Assembly (NCBI GenBank): GCA_017501695.1
Contig: JAFVWL010000005.1
Location: 1 to 64,000, forward strand
Direction of reading: 5' to 3'
Origin: Oscillospiraceae bacterium
GTDB taxonomy: Bacteria > Bacillota > Clostridia > Oscillospirales > Oscillospiraceae
DNA length: 64,000 bases
Every line of letters starts with the position of its first letter. The first letter of the stretch is position 1. Below the pieces are notes generated by a model, which worked only from the letters and a program-made list of their open reading frames with translations, was not told where the DNA came from and ran no database searches. The position numbers were made by a program, and so were the translations under genes. Shown here piece by piece: positions 24,871 through 33,018 of the stretch.

Positions 24871-24945
24871 TAAACAAAACCCGGAGCGATAACACGGCCT
24901 GAGTCACAAGCTTCCGGTACGCTGACCCTAAGGAGGTTGCTGCAT

Positions 24946-25605
24946 ATGACTGATAACTGGAAGAAATATGCTGCCGGAGTGCTGGCGGTTCTTTTGCTTG
25001 CCGCCTGCCTGGCGGGCTGCGGCGTTCAGGCCGCGGATCTTGATCCCACGGACCCCACGGAACCTTCTGTGGACCAGACCACGGCACCTGCGGATGAACC
25101 CACCAAGCCCTCGGAAGGTCCCACCGTTGTCCGGCCCGTCGGACCATCCATTCTGGGCACGGCGGAAATGAAACAGCTCCGGCTGCCGGGATATGACAGC
25201 AATTGGGTGGTCCGCTTTCAGGATACCTTTGGTGCCTGCCTGACGGTTCAGAATGCGGATGCCTTTGCCGATGCTTTTGCATCCATCTCCGGCCTGGGCA
25301 AAAATATTGCGGTGCCTCAGGGCTATGGCGAGGAATTCTTCGCGGAGAACTACCTGGTGCTGATTCCCGCCGCCTCCGCAAGCGGTTCCGTTCGGTATGT
25401 GGCCGATGCCTATGTGGCTGAGGAAAAGATCAGCATCGTGCTGGAGGGCCGGATGCCGGAAATCGGAACTGCGGATATGGCGGACTGGCTGCTGCTTGTG
25501 GTGCTGCCCCGGGATCAGTTCCCCACAGAATTGCCTGTGGAGATCAAAGCGCCTGATGCTCCGGGAATCGGAGTCCAGGAGAATTATAACATTACGGACC
25601 GGTAA
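24946..25605 (+). CDS. Lipoprotein of unknown function
   Basis: 219 residues from the ATG at 24946, with AAGGAGG 8 bases upstream. The signal peptide ends in the lipobox LAGC (Cys26), so the mature protein is lipid-anchored. A low-complexity linker rich in Thr, Pro, Asp and Glu (DPTDPTEPSVDQTT, PADEPTKPSEGP) spans about residues 32-65. A compact domain of about 150 residues follows, with no recognised family (SNWVVRFQDTFGACLTVQNA; NYLVLIPAASASGSVRYV). It is followed after 35 bases by pyk, possibly in the same transcript. The lipoprotein at 53877-54716 has a similar D/T/P-rich segment but at its C-terminus. Confidence 0.75.
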   Translation: MTDNWKKYAAGVLAVLLLAACLAGCGVQAADLDPTDPTEPSVDQTTAPADEPTKPSEGPTVVRPVGPSILGTAEMKQLRLPGYDSNWVVRFQDTFGACLTVQNADAFADAFASISGLGKNIAVPQGYGEEFFAENYLVLIPAASASGSVRYVADAYVAEEKISIVLEGRMPEIGTADMADWLLLVVLPRDQFPTELPVEIKAPDAPGIGVQENYNITDR

Positions 25606-25640
25606 GATAATCACGTCTGACCGGATAATAAGAGGATTCT

Positions 25641-27053
25641 ATGAGAAAAACAAAAATTATTTGCACCATTGGTCCTGCCAGTGAAAACGAGACGGTGCTG
25701 ACCAAAATGTGCCAGGCCGGCATGAATGTGGCCCGGCTGAATTTCTCTCACGGCACCCATGAGGAGCATGAAAAGAAGATCGAGCTGATCAAATCCGTCC
25801 GTCAGAAGCTGGGCCTGCCCATTGCCATTATGCTGGATACCAAGGGGCCGGAATATCGGATCCGGACCTTTGCCGCCGGGAAGGTTACCATCCCGGACGG
25901 TGCCGATTTCACCTTTACCACCGATGAGGTGGAGGGTGACGCCACCCGGGTCAGCGTAAATTACAAGGGCCTGAATCAGGACCTGAAACCCGGCGATATT
26001 GTGACTGTCAATAATGGCATGGTCAAGTTCCGGGTGGAGTCCATCCAGGGTAACGATATTCACTGCAAGACTTTGGTGGGCGGCACCCTGAGCAACCGGA
26101 AGAGTATGTCCTTCCCCAACAAGGTCATGTCCGGTCCCTATCTGTCCGAACAGGATAAGTCCGATATTATTTTCGGCATCAAGCACGGTGTGGACTTTGT
26201 TGCCGCTTCTTTCGTTTCCACCAAGCAGGATGTGCTGGATATCCGTCAGCTTCTTGACGAGAATGGCGGCGAGGATATTGAGATCATCGCCAAAATCGAA
26301 AACCGGTCCGGCGTGGATAATGTGGAAGATATTTGCTCCGTATGCAGCGGCGTGATGATCGCCCGGGGTGACCTGGGCGTGGAGATTCCCTTTGTGGAGG
26401 TCCCGGCGGTCCAGAAGAAACTGACCCGGGTTTGCCGTATGCTGGGTAAGCGGGTCATCACTGCCACGGAAATGCTGGAATCCATGATCCAGAATCCCCG
26501 CCCCACCCGGGCGGAGATCTCTGACGTGGCCAACGCGGTTTATGACGGCACCTCCTGCGTTATGCTCTCCGGTGAGTCCGCCGCCGGTAAGTATCCTGTG
26601 GAGGCGGTGCAGGCCATGGCCCAGATCGCTGAATATACGGAACAGCACACGGACTACAAGCAGCGTTTCCTGTCCACGGAATATGTGGGTCAGAACAATC
26701 TGGACTGCATTTCCCACGCGGTTTGCTCCATGGCCATCGATGTGAACGCCAAGGCCATCGTGGTCTGCTCCGTGTCCGGAAAGACCGCCATGTTGGTCAG
26801 CCGGTTCCGTACTCCTGTGGATATCATCGGTATGACTACGGACCGGAAGATCTGGAGACGGCTTTCCATGAGCTGGGGCGTGACCCCGGTGATGGCGGAA
26901 GAGTTCCCCACTATGGATGTTATGTTCTACTACGCGCAGAAGGCTGCCGTGGATCGGCTGGGCCTGCAAAAGGGTGATAACCTGGTCCTTACCGGTGGTC
27001 CCATCAACGGACAGCACGGCAATACAAATACCATTAAGATCGAACGCGTATAA
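25641..27053 (+). CDS. pyk: Pyruvate kinase
   Basis: 470 residues. It transfers phosphate from phosphoenolpyruvate to ADP, the last step of glycolysis. TKIICTIGPAS at the N-terminus, MNVARLNFSHG, LDTKGPEYRIRTF (family usually GPEIRTG), the active-site region EIIAKIENRSG, MIARGDLGVEI, and ITATEMLESM where many homologues have ATQMLES. The C-terminal domain (about 350-470) is the normal one; there is no extra PEP-utiliser domain. The start ATG has AAGAGGA upstream. A terminator follows. Codon bias suggests high expression. Confidence 0.97.
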   Translation: MRKTKIICTIGPASENETVLTKMCQAGMNVARLNFSHGTHEEHEKKIELIKSVRQKLGLPIAIMLDTKGPEYRIRTFAAGKVTIPDGADFTFTTDEVEGDATRVSVNYKGLNQDLKPGDIVTVNNGMVKFRVESIQGNDIHCKTLVGGTLSNRKSMSFPNKVMSGPYLSEQDKSDIIFGIKHGVDFVAASFVSTKQDVLDIRQLLDENGGEDIEIIAKIENRSGVDNVEDICSVCSGVMIARGDLGVEIPFVEVPAVQKKLTRVCRMLGKRVITATEMLESMIQNPRPTRAEISDVANAVYDGTSCVMLSGESAAGKYPVEAVQAMAQIAEYTEQHTDYKQRFLSTEYVGQNNLDCISHAVCSMAIDVNAKAIVVCSVSGKTAMLVSRFRTPVDIIGMTTDRKIWRRLSMSWGVTPVMAEEFPTMDVMFYYAQKAAVDRLGLQKGDNLVLTGGPINGQHGNTNTIKIERV

Positions 27054-27060
27054 CCGCGAG

Positions 27061-27095
27061 AACTGCCGCTTGTTTAGAACAAGTGGCAGTTTTTA
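27061..27095 (+). terminator. Terminator of pyk
   Basis: 14-bp stem with one mismatch (27061-27074 with 27078-27091), ending in TTTTT. Confidence 0.85.
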
Positions 27096-27212
27096 TTATG
27101 GAAAAGGCCTTGTTTGACCAGAAAATTCAGCGTTTTTCCCACATGATAATTGCAAAGGGATTTGCTATAATGTTTTCGTAAGGTTGCTGTGTGCTGGGAA
27201 AGAGAGGGCTTC

Positions 27213-27710
27213 ATGTATCAGATCGGGGATCAGGTCGTATATGGCATCCATGGTGTTTGCGCCATTGTGGAGGTAGAAAACCGGCTCGTGGACCGGAGGA
27301 GGGTGGAGTATTTTGCCCTGGAACCCATAGATCAACCCGGGGCCAGGTTTTATGTGCCCACCGGAAATCCGGCTGCCCTGTCCAAACTCCGGCCTGTGCT
27401 CTCCCGACGGGAGCTGGAAGAATTGCTGGCTTCAGATTCCGTTCGTCAGGATACCTGGATCCAGGACGAGGGCAGAAGAAAGCTCTACTACCGGGAGCTG
27501 ATCAACAGCGGAGACCGGGGCGCGCTGCTTTCTATGGTTGGGTCCTTGTACCGGCATAAGGAAGTCCAGGCTTCCCTTGGCCGGAAGTTCCACCTGTGTG
27601 ATGAAAATTTCCTCCGGGATGCTCAGAAGCTTCTTTGCAGCGAGTTTTCTCTGGTCTTGGGGCTGGGACAGAATGAAGTCAATGCCTATCTGAAGGAGAA
27701 ACTCAGTTGA
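27213..27710 (+). CDS. CarD/CdnL-family transcriptional regulator
   Basis: 165 residues. The N-terminal RNA-polymerase-interacting domain has the family's opening pattern (MYQIGDQVVYGIHGVCAIVE) and YFALEPID, then FYVPTGNP. A C-terminal helical domain follows (residues about 75-165). CarD-family proteins bind the RNA polymerase beta subunit and stabilise open promoter complexes. The start is ATG 27213 with AGAGAGGG upstream, giving the conserved N-terminus. It is a single gene; a terminator lies about 90 bases after the stop. Confidence 0.85.
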   Translation: MYQIGDQVVYGIHGVCAIVEVENRLVDRRRVEYFALEPIDQPGARFYVPTGNPAALSKLRPVLSRRELEELLASDSVRQDTWIQDEGRRKLYYRELINSGDRGALLSMVGSLYRHKEVQASLGRKFHLCDENFLRDAQKLLCSEFSLVLGLGQNEVNAYLKEKLS

Positions 27711-27798
27711 TTGTTCACATATAGAGGACAAGGTTCTTTGAATGATGGAACAAATCTGGTGTGCCTTGTGATATTGTTTTTGTAATTATATCCAAATC

Positions 27799-27831
27799 AT
27801 CCCCTGCGGTGCCGCCGCAGGGGATTTTTTT
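27799..27831 (+). terminator. Terminator after CarD-family gene
   Basis: GC-rich stem CCCCTGCGG/CCGCAGGGG with flanking A-T pairs, followed by TTTTTTT. The -35 box of the next operon begins directly after it. Confidence 0.85.
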
Positions 27832-27832
27832 A

Positions 27833-27868
27833 TTGACACAGGAAGAAACGGTTGTATAATTGTATACA
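27833..27868 (+). promoter_or_regulatory. Promoter and probable GntR operator of the citrate operon
   Basis: TTGACA (27833-27838), 16 bases, TATAAT (27855-27860). Directly next to the -10 box lies the 8-bp palindrome TGTATACA (27861-27868), where the transcript would begin. FCD-type GntR regulators bind short palindromes of this kind, and one is encoded in the operon, so autoregulation is likely; this is inference. Confidence 0.65.
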
Positions 27869-27903
27869 TTAAAACATAAATGCAGACGAAAGGAGTCAGT
27901 AAT

Positions 27904-29280
27904 ATGTTGGAGATTTCAAGCCGTACCAATTTGCTGGAGCAAAAGTCCTACAAATATTCTCTGCAGGATGTGGCTGAGCCCAATTTGCAGCGTGATATCT
28001 ACAGCTACGGAACTGTGCCTAAGGTGGCCTTCAATCATCGGCGGGTGCCTATGAACATGCCCGAGGAGATCTGGATCACCGACACCTCCCTGCGGGACGG
28101 CATGCAGTCCGTAGAGCCCTATACCGTGGATCAGATCGTCAATATTTATAAACTGCTGAACAAGCTTGGCGGACCCTATGGCATCATCCGTCAGACGGAA
28201 TTTTTCATTTACAGCAAGAAGGACCGGCAGGCGCTGGAAAAGTGCATGGAGCTGGACCTGCGGTTCCCGGAGATCACTACCTGGATCCGGGCGACCAAGC
28301 AGGATTTCCGCCTGGTCAAGGACCTGGGCATCCGGGAGACGGGAATCCTGGTGAGCTGCAGTGATTACCACATCTTTAAGAAAATGGGCATGACCCGGAA
28401 ACAGGCCCTGGATTATTATTTGGCAACCATATCCGACGCCTTCGCGGAGGGTATTATTCCCCGGTGCCATTTGGAAGACATTACCCGGGCGGATTTCTAC
28501 GGCTTTGTGGTACCTTTTGTCAATGAGATCCAGAAGCTGTCCCGCCAAGCCGGGATCCCGGTGAAGATCCGGGCCTGCGATACCATGGGCTATGGAGTTC
28601 CCTATACGGAGGCTGCCATGCCCCGGAGTGTTGCCGGTATCATCTACGGCTTGCAGCATTATGCCGATGTACCCAGCGAGTGCCTGGAATGGCATGGGCA
28701 CAACGATTTCTATAAGGCTGTGGCCAACGCCTCCACAGCCTGGCTCTACGGTGCCTGCGCCGTCAACTGCTCCCTGCTGGGCATCGGCGAACGGACGGGC
28801 AACGTACCTTTGGAAGCCATGGTCTTTGAGTACGCGGCCCTCCGTGGATCCCTGGACGGCATGGATCCCACGGTGATTACGGAAATCGCCGAGTATTTCA
28901 AAAAGGACATCGGCTATGACATTCCGGTTATGACCCCCTTTGTGGGACGGAATTTTAATGTGACCCGGGCGGGAATCCACGCTGATGGATTGATGAAGGA
29001 CGAGGAGATCTATACGATCTTTGATACGAAGAAGCTGCTGAACCGTCCCGCGGCGGTGCAGATCGGCAAAACCTCCGGGCTGGCAGGCATTGCCTACTGG
29101 ATCAATGGGACTTACGGTTTGGAAGGCGATGCCTGCGTTGGCAAGCAGGATCCCCTGGTCCTGGCCCTGAAGGGCTGGATCGATGCCGAATACGAGGACG
29201 GCAGAGTGACCATGCTTTCCAACGGAGAACTGGAACAGAAAATCGAGGAACTGGCTTCCGGCCGGTTTCCCAAGAAATGA
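27904..29280 (+). CDS. LeuA-like synthase, probable Re-citrate synthase
   Basis: 458 residues. The DRE-TIM metallolyase family (isopropylmalate/homocitrate synthase type) is shown by TDTSLRDGMQSVEPYTVDQI near residue 60 (metal and acetyl-CoA site), the CDTMGYGVPYTEA region and WHGHNDFYKAVANA with the metal-binding HxH. It lacks the C-terminal LeuA regulatory domain, and no leucine genes are near. Instead the operon continues with aconitase and isocitrate dehydrogenase. The reaction is therefore most likely acetyl-CoA plus oxaloacetate to citrate with Re stereochemistry, as in Clostridium kluyveri. Homocitrate synthase is the main alternative. The start is ATG 27904 with AAAGGAG 8 bases upstream. 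Confidence 0.82.
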   Translation: MLEISSRTNLLEQKSYKYSLQDVAEPNLQRDIYSYGTVPKVAFNHRRVPMNMPEEIWITDTSLRDGMQSVEPYTVDQIVNIYKLLNKLGGPYGIIRQTEFFIYSKKDRQALEKCMELDLRFPEITTWIRATKQDFRLVKDLGIRETGILVSCSDYHIFKKMGMTRKQALDYYLATISDAFAEGIIPRCHLEDITRADFYGFVVPFVNEIQKLSRQAGIPVKIRACDTMGYGVPYTEAAMPRSVAGIIYGLQHYADVPSECLEWHGHNDFYKAVANASTAWLYGACAVNCSLLGIGERTGNVPLEAMVFEYAALRGSLDGMDPTVITEIAEYFKKDIGYDIPVMTPFVGRNFNVTRAGIHADGLMKDEEIYTIFDTKKLLNRPAAVQIGKTSGLAGIAYWINGTYGLEGDACVGKQDPLVLALKGWIDAEYEDGRVTMLSNGELEQKIEELASGRFPKK

Positions 29281-29291
29281 GGGAGGATCTT

Positions 29292-29945
29292 ATGGCGGAA
29301 TTTCGCAGCACATCCCTGGCAGACCAGGTGTTTGACAAACTGGAAAACGACATTATTTTCGGCATTTATCCTCGGGGAGAGATTCTGACGGAGCTGAAGC
29401 TGGTGGAACAGCTTGGGGTCAGCCGTACTCCCATCCGGGAAGCTCTGCGGCGCTTGGAGCAGGAGCGTCTCATTGCGGATATGGGCAAGGGCAGCATGGT
29501 TCTGGGGATCACTGAGGATGACCTGATCGATATTCTGAATATCCGGGAGCACATCGAAGCCCTGGCTTCCTACTACGCCGCCGTGAACCTGACGGAGGAA
29601 GGGGCGCGGAAGCTGACCCATATTGTGGACCTGCAGGAGTTTTATTTCAACAAATGGGATCCGGAGCATCTGCGGAAAATGGACGATGAATTCCACGATA
29701 CCATCTGTCAGCTCAGCGGACGGACGGTGATCATGGATACCCTGCGGCCCCTGCACCGGAAGACCCGGCGGTACCGCCGGATCGCCATGGATAACAAAGC
29801 CCGGGCAACCTGCACCCTGCGGGAGCATCACGCGATTTATGAAGCCATTGTCTCCCGGAACGCGGAGCTTGCCGCAAAGCTGACCGGCGAGCATATTGCG
29901 AAAGCGAAGGACTATATGCTGAAGGAGTTGATCAAAAATGGGTAA
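29292..29945 (+). CDS. GntR-family regulator, FCD subfamily
   Basis: 217 residues from the ATG at 29292, with GGGAGG 5 bases upstream; another ATG at 29277 overlaps the previous stop. N-terminal winged helix (about 10-75) with the classic VSRTPIREALRRLEQERLI recognition region. The C-terminal all-helical FCD ligand-binding domain (about 80-210) has HDTICQLSG and the conserved EHHAIYEAI with metal-type His residues. It likely senses an organic acid of the pathway and represses or activates its own operon through the palindrome at 27861-27868. It is placed between the citrate synthase and aconitase genes and overlaps the latter by 8 bases. Confidence 0.88.
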   Translation: MAEFRSTSLADQVFDKLENDIIFGIYPRGEILTELKLVEQLGVSRTPIREALRRLEQERLIADMGKGSMVLGITEDDLIDILNIREHIEALASYYAAVNLTEEGARKLTHIVDLQEFYFNKWDPEHLRKMDDEFHDTICQLSGRTVIMDTLRPLHRKTRRYRRIAMDNKARATCTLREHHAIYEAIVSRNAELAAKLTGEHIAKAKDYMLKELIKNG

Positions 29946-31860
29946 AACCATGGCGCAGAAGATCATGCAGGCCCATTTGGTGTCCGGGGACATGACCCCT
30001 GGTACGGAAATCGCCCTGCGGATCGATCAGACCCTGACCCAGGATGCCACGGGAACCATGGCCTATCTGGAATTTGAGACCATGGGGATCCCTAAGGTCA
30101 AAACAGAGCTGTCCGTGGCCTATGTGGACCACAACACCCTGCAGTCCGGCTTTGAAAATGCCGATGACCACCGGTATTTGCAATCCGTGGCCTCCAAGCA
30201 TGGGGTCTGGTTCTCCCGGCCCGGCAACGGCATTTGTCATCAGGTCCATCTGGAGCGGTTCGGTAAGCCCGGTAAGACCCTGATCGGCTCCGATTCCCAT
30301 ACCCCCACCGGCGGAGGAATCGGAATGCTGGCCTTTGGCGCCGGCGGATTGGACGTGGCTGTAGCCATGGGCGGGGGTCCCTATTACATTACCATGCCGA
30401 AGATCATCAAGGTGGAGCTGACGGGGAAGCTGAAACCCTGTGTCACCGCCAAGGATGTTTCTTTGGAACTGCTGCGGATCCTGTCCGTCAAGGGTGGCGT
30501 GGGCGCCATCATCGAATGGGGTGGACCGGGAATTGAAAGCCTTTCCGTCCCGGAACGGGCAACCATTACCAATATGGGCACGGAGCTGGGTGCTACCACA
30601 TCGATTTTTCCTTCGGATGAGGTAACGCTGGCCTTCCTGAAGGCCCAGGACCGGGAAGCGGATTATGTTCCGCTGACTGCGGACCCCGATGCGGAATACG
30701 ACAGGATCATTACGATCAATCTTTCCGCCTTGAAACCCATGATCGCCTGTCCGCACAGCCCGGACAACGTGGTAACGGTTGAGAGTCTGGCCGGAACAAA
30801 GGTGGATCAGGTATGCATCGGATCCTGCACCAATTCGTCCTTGCTGGATTTGTTGAAGGTAGCTTCCATGCTGAAGGGAAAGACGGTCCATCCCACCGTC
30901 AGCTTGTCCATTTCTCCCGGTTCCCGGCAGGTGCTGACCATGCTGGCAGACTGCGGCGCTTTGTCGGACATTCTGGCCAGCGGCGCCCGGCTGCTGGAAT
31001 GTGCCTGCGGTCCCTGCATTGGCATGGGCTTCTCACCCAATTCCGGCGGTGTGAGCCTGCGGACTTTTAACCGGAATTTCCTGGGCCGCAGCGGCACGAA
31101 AGACGGCCAGGTCTATTTGGTTTCTCCGGAAACTGCAGTTGCCGCAGCCCTGACCGGATTCATCACAGATCCCACCACATTGAATCCGCCCCGGGTGGAG
31201 CTTCCGGAGAAATTTAAGATCGACGATTCCGCGGTACTGGCACCTGCCGTTGACGGCAGTCAGGTGGAAGTCCTCCGGGGTCCCAATATTAAGGAATTTC
31301 CCAAAAGCAAACCCTTTGCCGATTCTTTGGAAGCCAGCCTGGTGCTGAAGGTGGGCGACAACATCACCACGGATCACATCATGCCCGCCGGTGCCAAAAT
31401 ACTGCCATATCGGTCCAACATTCCATTTATGAGCCGGTTTTGCTTCCAGGTCTGTGATCCGGATTTTCCGGAACGGGCCAAGGCCGCGGGGGATGGGATC
31501 ATTCTGGGCGGCAGCAATTACGGCCAGGGTTCCTCCCGGGAACACGCGGCCCTGGTGCCCATGTACCTGGGGATCCGGTGCGTCATCGCCAAATCCTTTG
31601 CCCGGATCCATGCTGCCAATCTGATCAACGCGGGAATTCTGCCACTGACCTTTGAAAATCCTGAGGATTATGAAAAACTGGAGCAGGGCCACCGCCTTTC
31701 GTTCAAAGGGCTGAAGAACGGCATGGAGCAGGGGCATCTGACCGTCGAAAATCTGACGACCGGAGAAAGCATTTCGCTCTTATGTGCCTTCACGGAGCGC
31801 CAGCAGGGGATCCTGATGGCGGGTGGACTGCTGAACTATACAAAGGAGAACAGCTTATGA
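29938..31860 (+). CDS. Aconitate hydratase
   Basis: 640 residues, the shorter bacterial aconitase type made as a single chain. It isomerises citrate to isocitrate through a 4Fe-4S cluster. Cluster cysteines are visible in IGSCTNSSLLDLL (near 300) and CACGPCIGMG (near 360). Substrate-site stretches include GSDSHTPTGGGIGM (near 120), GDNITTDHIMPAG (near 475) and the swivelling domain SNYGQGSSREHAA (near 525). The start overlaps the end of the GntR gene, and the stop overlaps the ATG of the isocitrate dehydrogenase gene, so the operon is translationally coupled. Confidence 0.94.
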   Translation: MGKTMAQKIMQAHLVSGDMTPGTEIALRIDQTLTQDATGTMAYLEFETMGIPKVKTELSVAYVDHNTLQSGFENADDHRYLQSVASKHGVWFSRPGNGICHQVHLERFGKPGKTLIGSDSHTPTGGGIGMLAFGAGGLDVAVAMGGGPYYITMPKIIKVELTGKLKPCVTAKDVSLELLRILSVKGGVGAIIEWGGPGIESLSVPERATITNMGTELGATTSIFPSDEVTLAFLKAQDREADYVPLTADPDAEYDRIITINLSALKPMIACPHSPDNVVTVESLAGTKVDQVCIGSCTNSSLLDLLKVASMLKGKTVHPTVSLSISPGSRQVLTMLADCGALSDILASGARLLECACGPCIGMGFSPNSGGVSLRTFNRNFLGRSGTKDGQVYLVSPETAVAAALTGFITDPTTLNPPRVELPEKFKIDDSAVLAPAVDGSQVEVLRGPNIKEFPKSKPFADSLEASLVLKVGDNITTDHIMPAGAKILPYRSNIPFMSRFCFQVCDPDFPERAKAAGDGIILGGSNYGQGSSREHAALVPMYLGIRCVIAKSFARIHAANLINAGILPLTFENPEDYEKLEQGHRLSFKGLKNGMEQGHLTVENLTTGESISLLCAFTERQQGILMAGGLLNYTKENSL

Positions 31861-32969
31861 TGAATTTGGATCTTGCCTGTGCCCATTTTCGCAGCCTCCT
31901 GGAGGAGCAGCTTCACCGGGTGGAAGCCATGTCCGCCGAAAAGGTGGATTTTTCCAAGAAACAGACTGTGACTGTGGGCATTGTTCCCGGTGACGGCATT
32001 GGGCCCATCATTATGGCACAGGCGGTACGGGTTTTGGAAACGCTTCTGCGGGATGAGATTTCCGGCGGAACGGTTGCTTTGAAGAGCGTGGAGGGACTGA
32101 CCATTGAGAACCGGATGGCCCAGGGGAAGGCGGTGCCGGAGGATGTGCTGGCCCAGATCAAGGCCTGTGACGTGCTGCTGAAGGGCCCCACTACCACGCC
32201 CATGGGCGGAACCATGGAGAGTGCCAATGTGACACTGCGCCGGGAACTGGACCTGTATGCCAACGTCCGTCCCGTGACCATCCCGGAGGAAGGTATCGAC
32301 TGGGTATTCTACCGGGAGAATACGGAGGGTGAGTACGTTCTGGGTAGTAAGGGCCTGGAGCTTCCGGGGATGGCGGTGGATTTCAAGGTCACCACGGACC
32401 CGGGTACCCGACGCATTGCGCAGGCGGCGTTTGATTACGCCAGAAACAACGGTAAGACCCGGGTGTCTATTGTCACCAAGGCCAATATTATGAAAAAAAC
32501 CGACGGAAAATTCACAGCCATCTGTCATGATGTGGCCCTGGATTATCCGGAGATCACCGCTGACGACTGGTACATTGACATCATGACCGCCAATCTGGTG
32601 AACCCAGCCATCCGGAACCAGTTCCAGGTTTTTGTGCTGCCCAATCTGTACGGCGATATTATCACCGATGAAGCGGCCCAGATCCAGGGCGGTGTGGGTA
32701 CTGCCGGAAGCGCCAATCTGGGTGACCGGTATGCCATGTTCGAGGCCATTCACGGCTCTGCGCCCCGGATGATGGAGGAGGGGCTGGGGGATTATGCCAA
32801 TCCTCAGAGCATCCTGAAGGCCGCGGCCATGCTCCTGCGGCATATTTGCAGGACCAGAGCCGCGGAAAAGCTGGAAAAGGCTCTGGCCGAATGTCCCTGT
32901 GGCGTTACGGGCACCGCCGACGGCGAAACCTGTGCGGAATATGTCAGCAATCTTTTGACATTCCTATAA
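31857..32969 (+). CDS. Isocitrate dehydrogenase (isocitrate/isopropylmalate dehydrogenase family)
   Basis: 370 residues, starting at the ATG overlapping the aconitase stop, with AAAGGAG 8 bases upstream. Oxidative decarboxylase fold: GIVPGDGIGPIIM near 40, TTTPMGGTMESANVTLRREL near 105 (the substrate Ser/Arg region), FYRENTEGEYV near 145 and NLYGDIITDEAAQ near 265 (metal Asp). FEAIHGSAP contacts the cofactor; the Gly-Ser-Ala pattern is compatible with NAD use, but this is not decisive. With the two genes before it, it yields 2-oxoglutarate for glutamate synthesis. 3-Isopropylmalate dehydrogenase is less likely because no leu genes are nearby. Confidence 0.87.
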   Translation: MMNLDLACAHFRSLLEEQLHRVEAMSAEKVDFSKKQTVTVGIVPGDGIGPIIMAQAVRVLETLLRDEISGGTVALKSVEGLTIENRMAQGKAVPEDVLAQIKACDVLLKGPTTTPMGGTMESANVTLRRELDLYANVRPVTIPEEGIDWVFYRENTEGEYVLGSKGLELPGMAVDFKVTTDPGTRRIAQAAFDYARNNGKTRVSIVTKANIMKKTDGKFTAICHDVALDYPEITADDWYIDIMTANLVNPAIRNQFQVFVLPNLYGDIITDEAAQIQGGVGTAGSANLGDRYAMFEAIHGSAPRMMEEGLGDYANPQSILKAAAMLLRHICRTRAAEKLEKALAECPCGVTGTADGETCAEYVSNLLTFL

Positions 32970-32972
32970 ACG

Positions 32973-33003
32973 AATCCGGCACGGAAATCCGTGCCGGATT
33001 TTG
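32973..33003 (+). terminator. Terminator of citrate operon
   Basis: Perfect 13-bp stem (32973-32985 with 32988-33000), then TTTG. Confidence 0.85.
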
Positions 33004-33018
33004 ATACATTGACAGGAG

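Noticed and set aside
24871..24945. Known riboswitch (c-di-GMP type) in the lipoprotein leader
   Set aside because: The conserved core bases of the known classes are not present; only generic pairing is visible.
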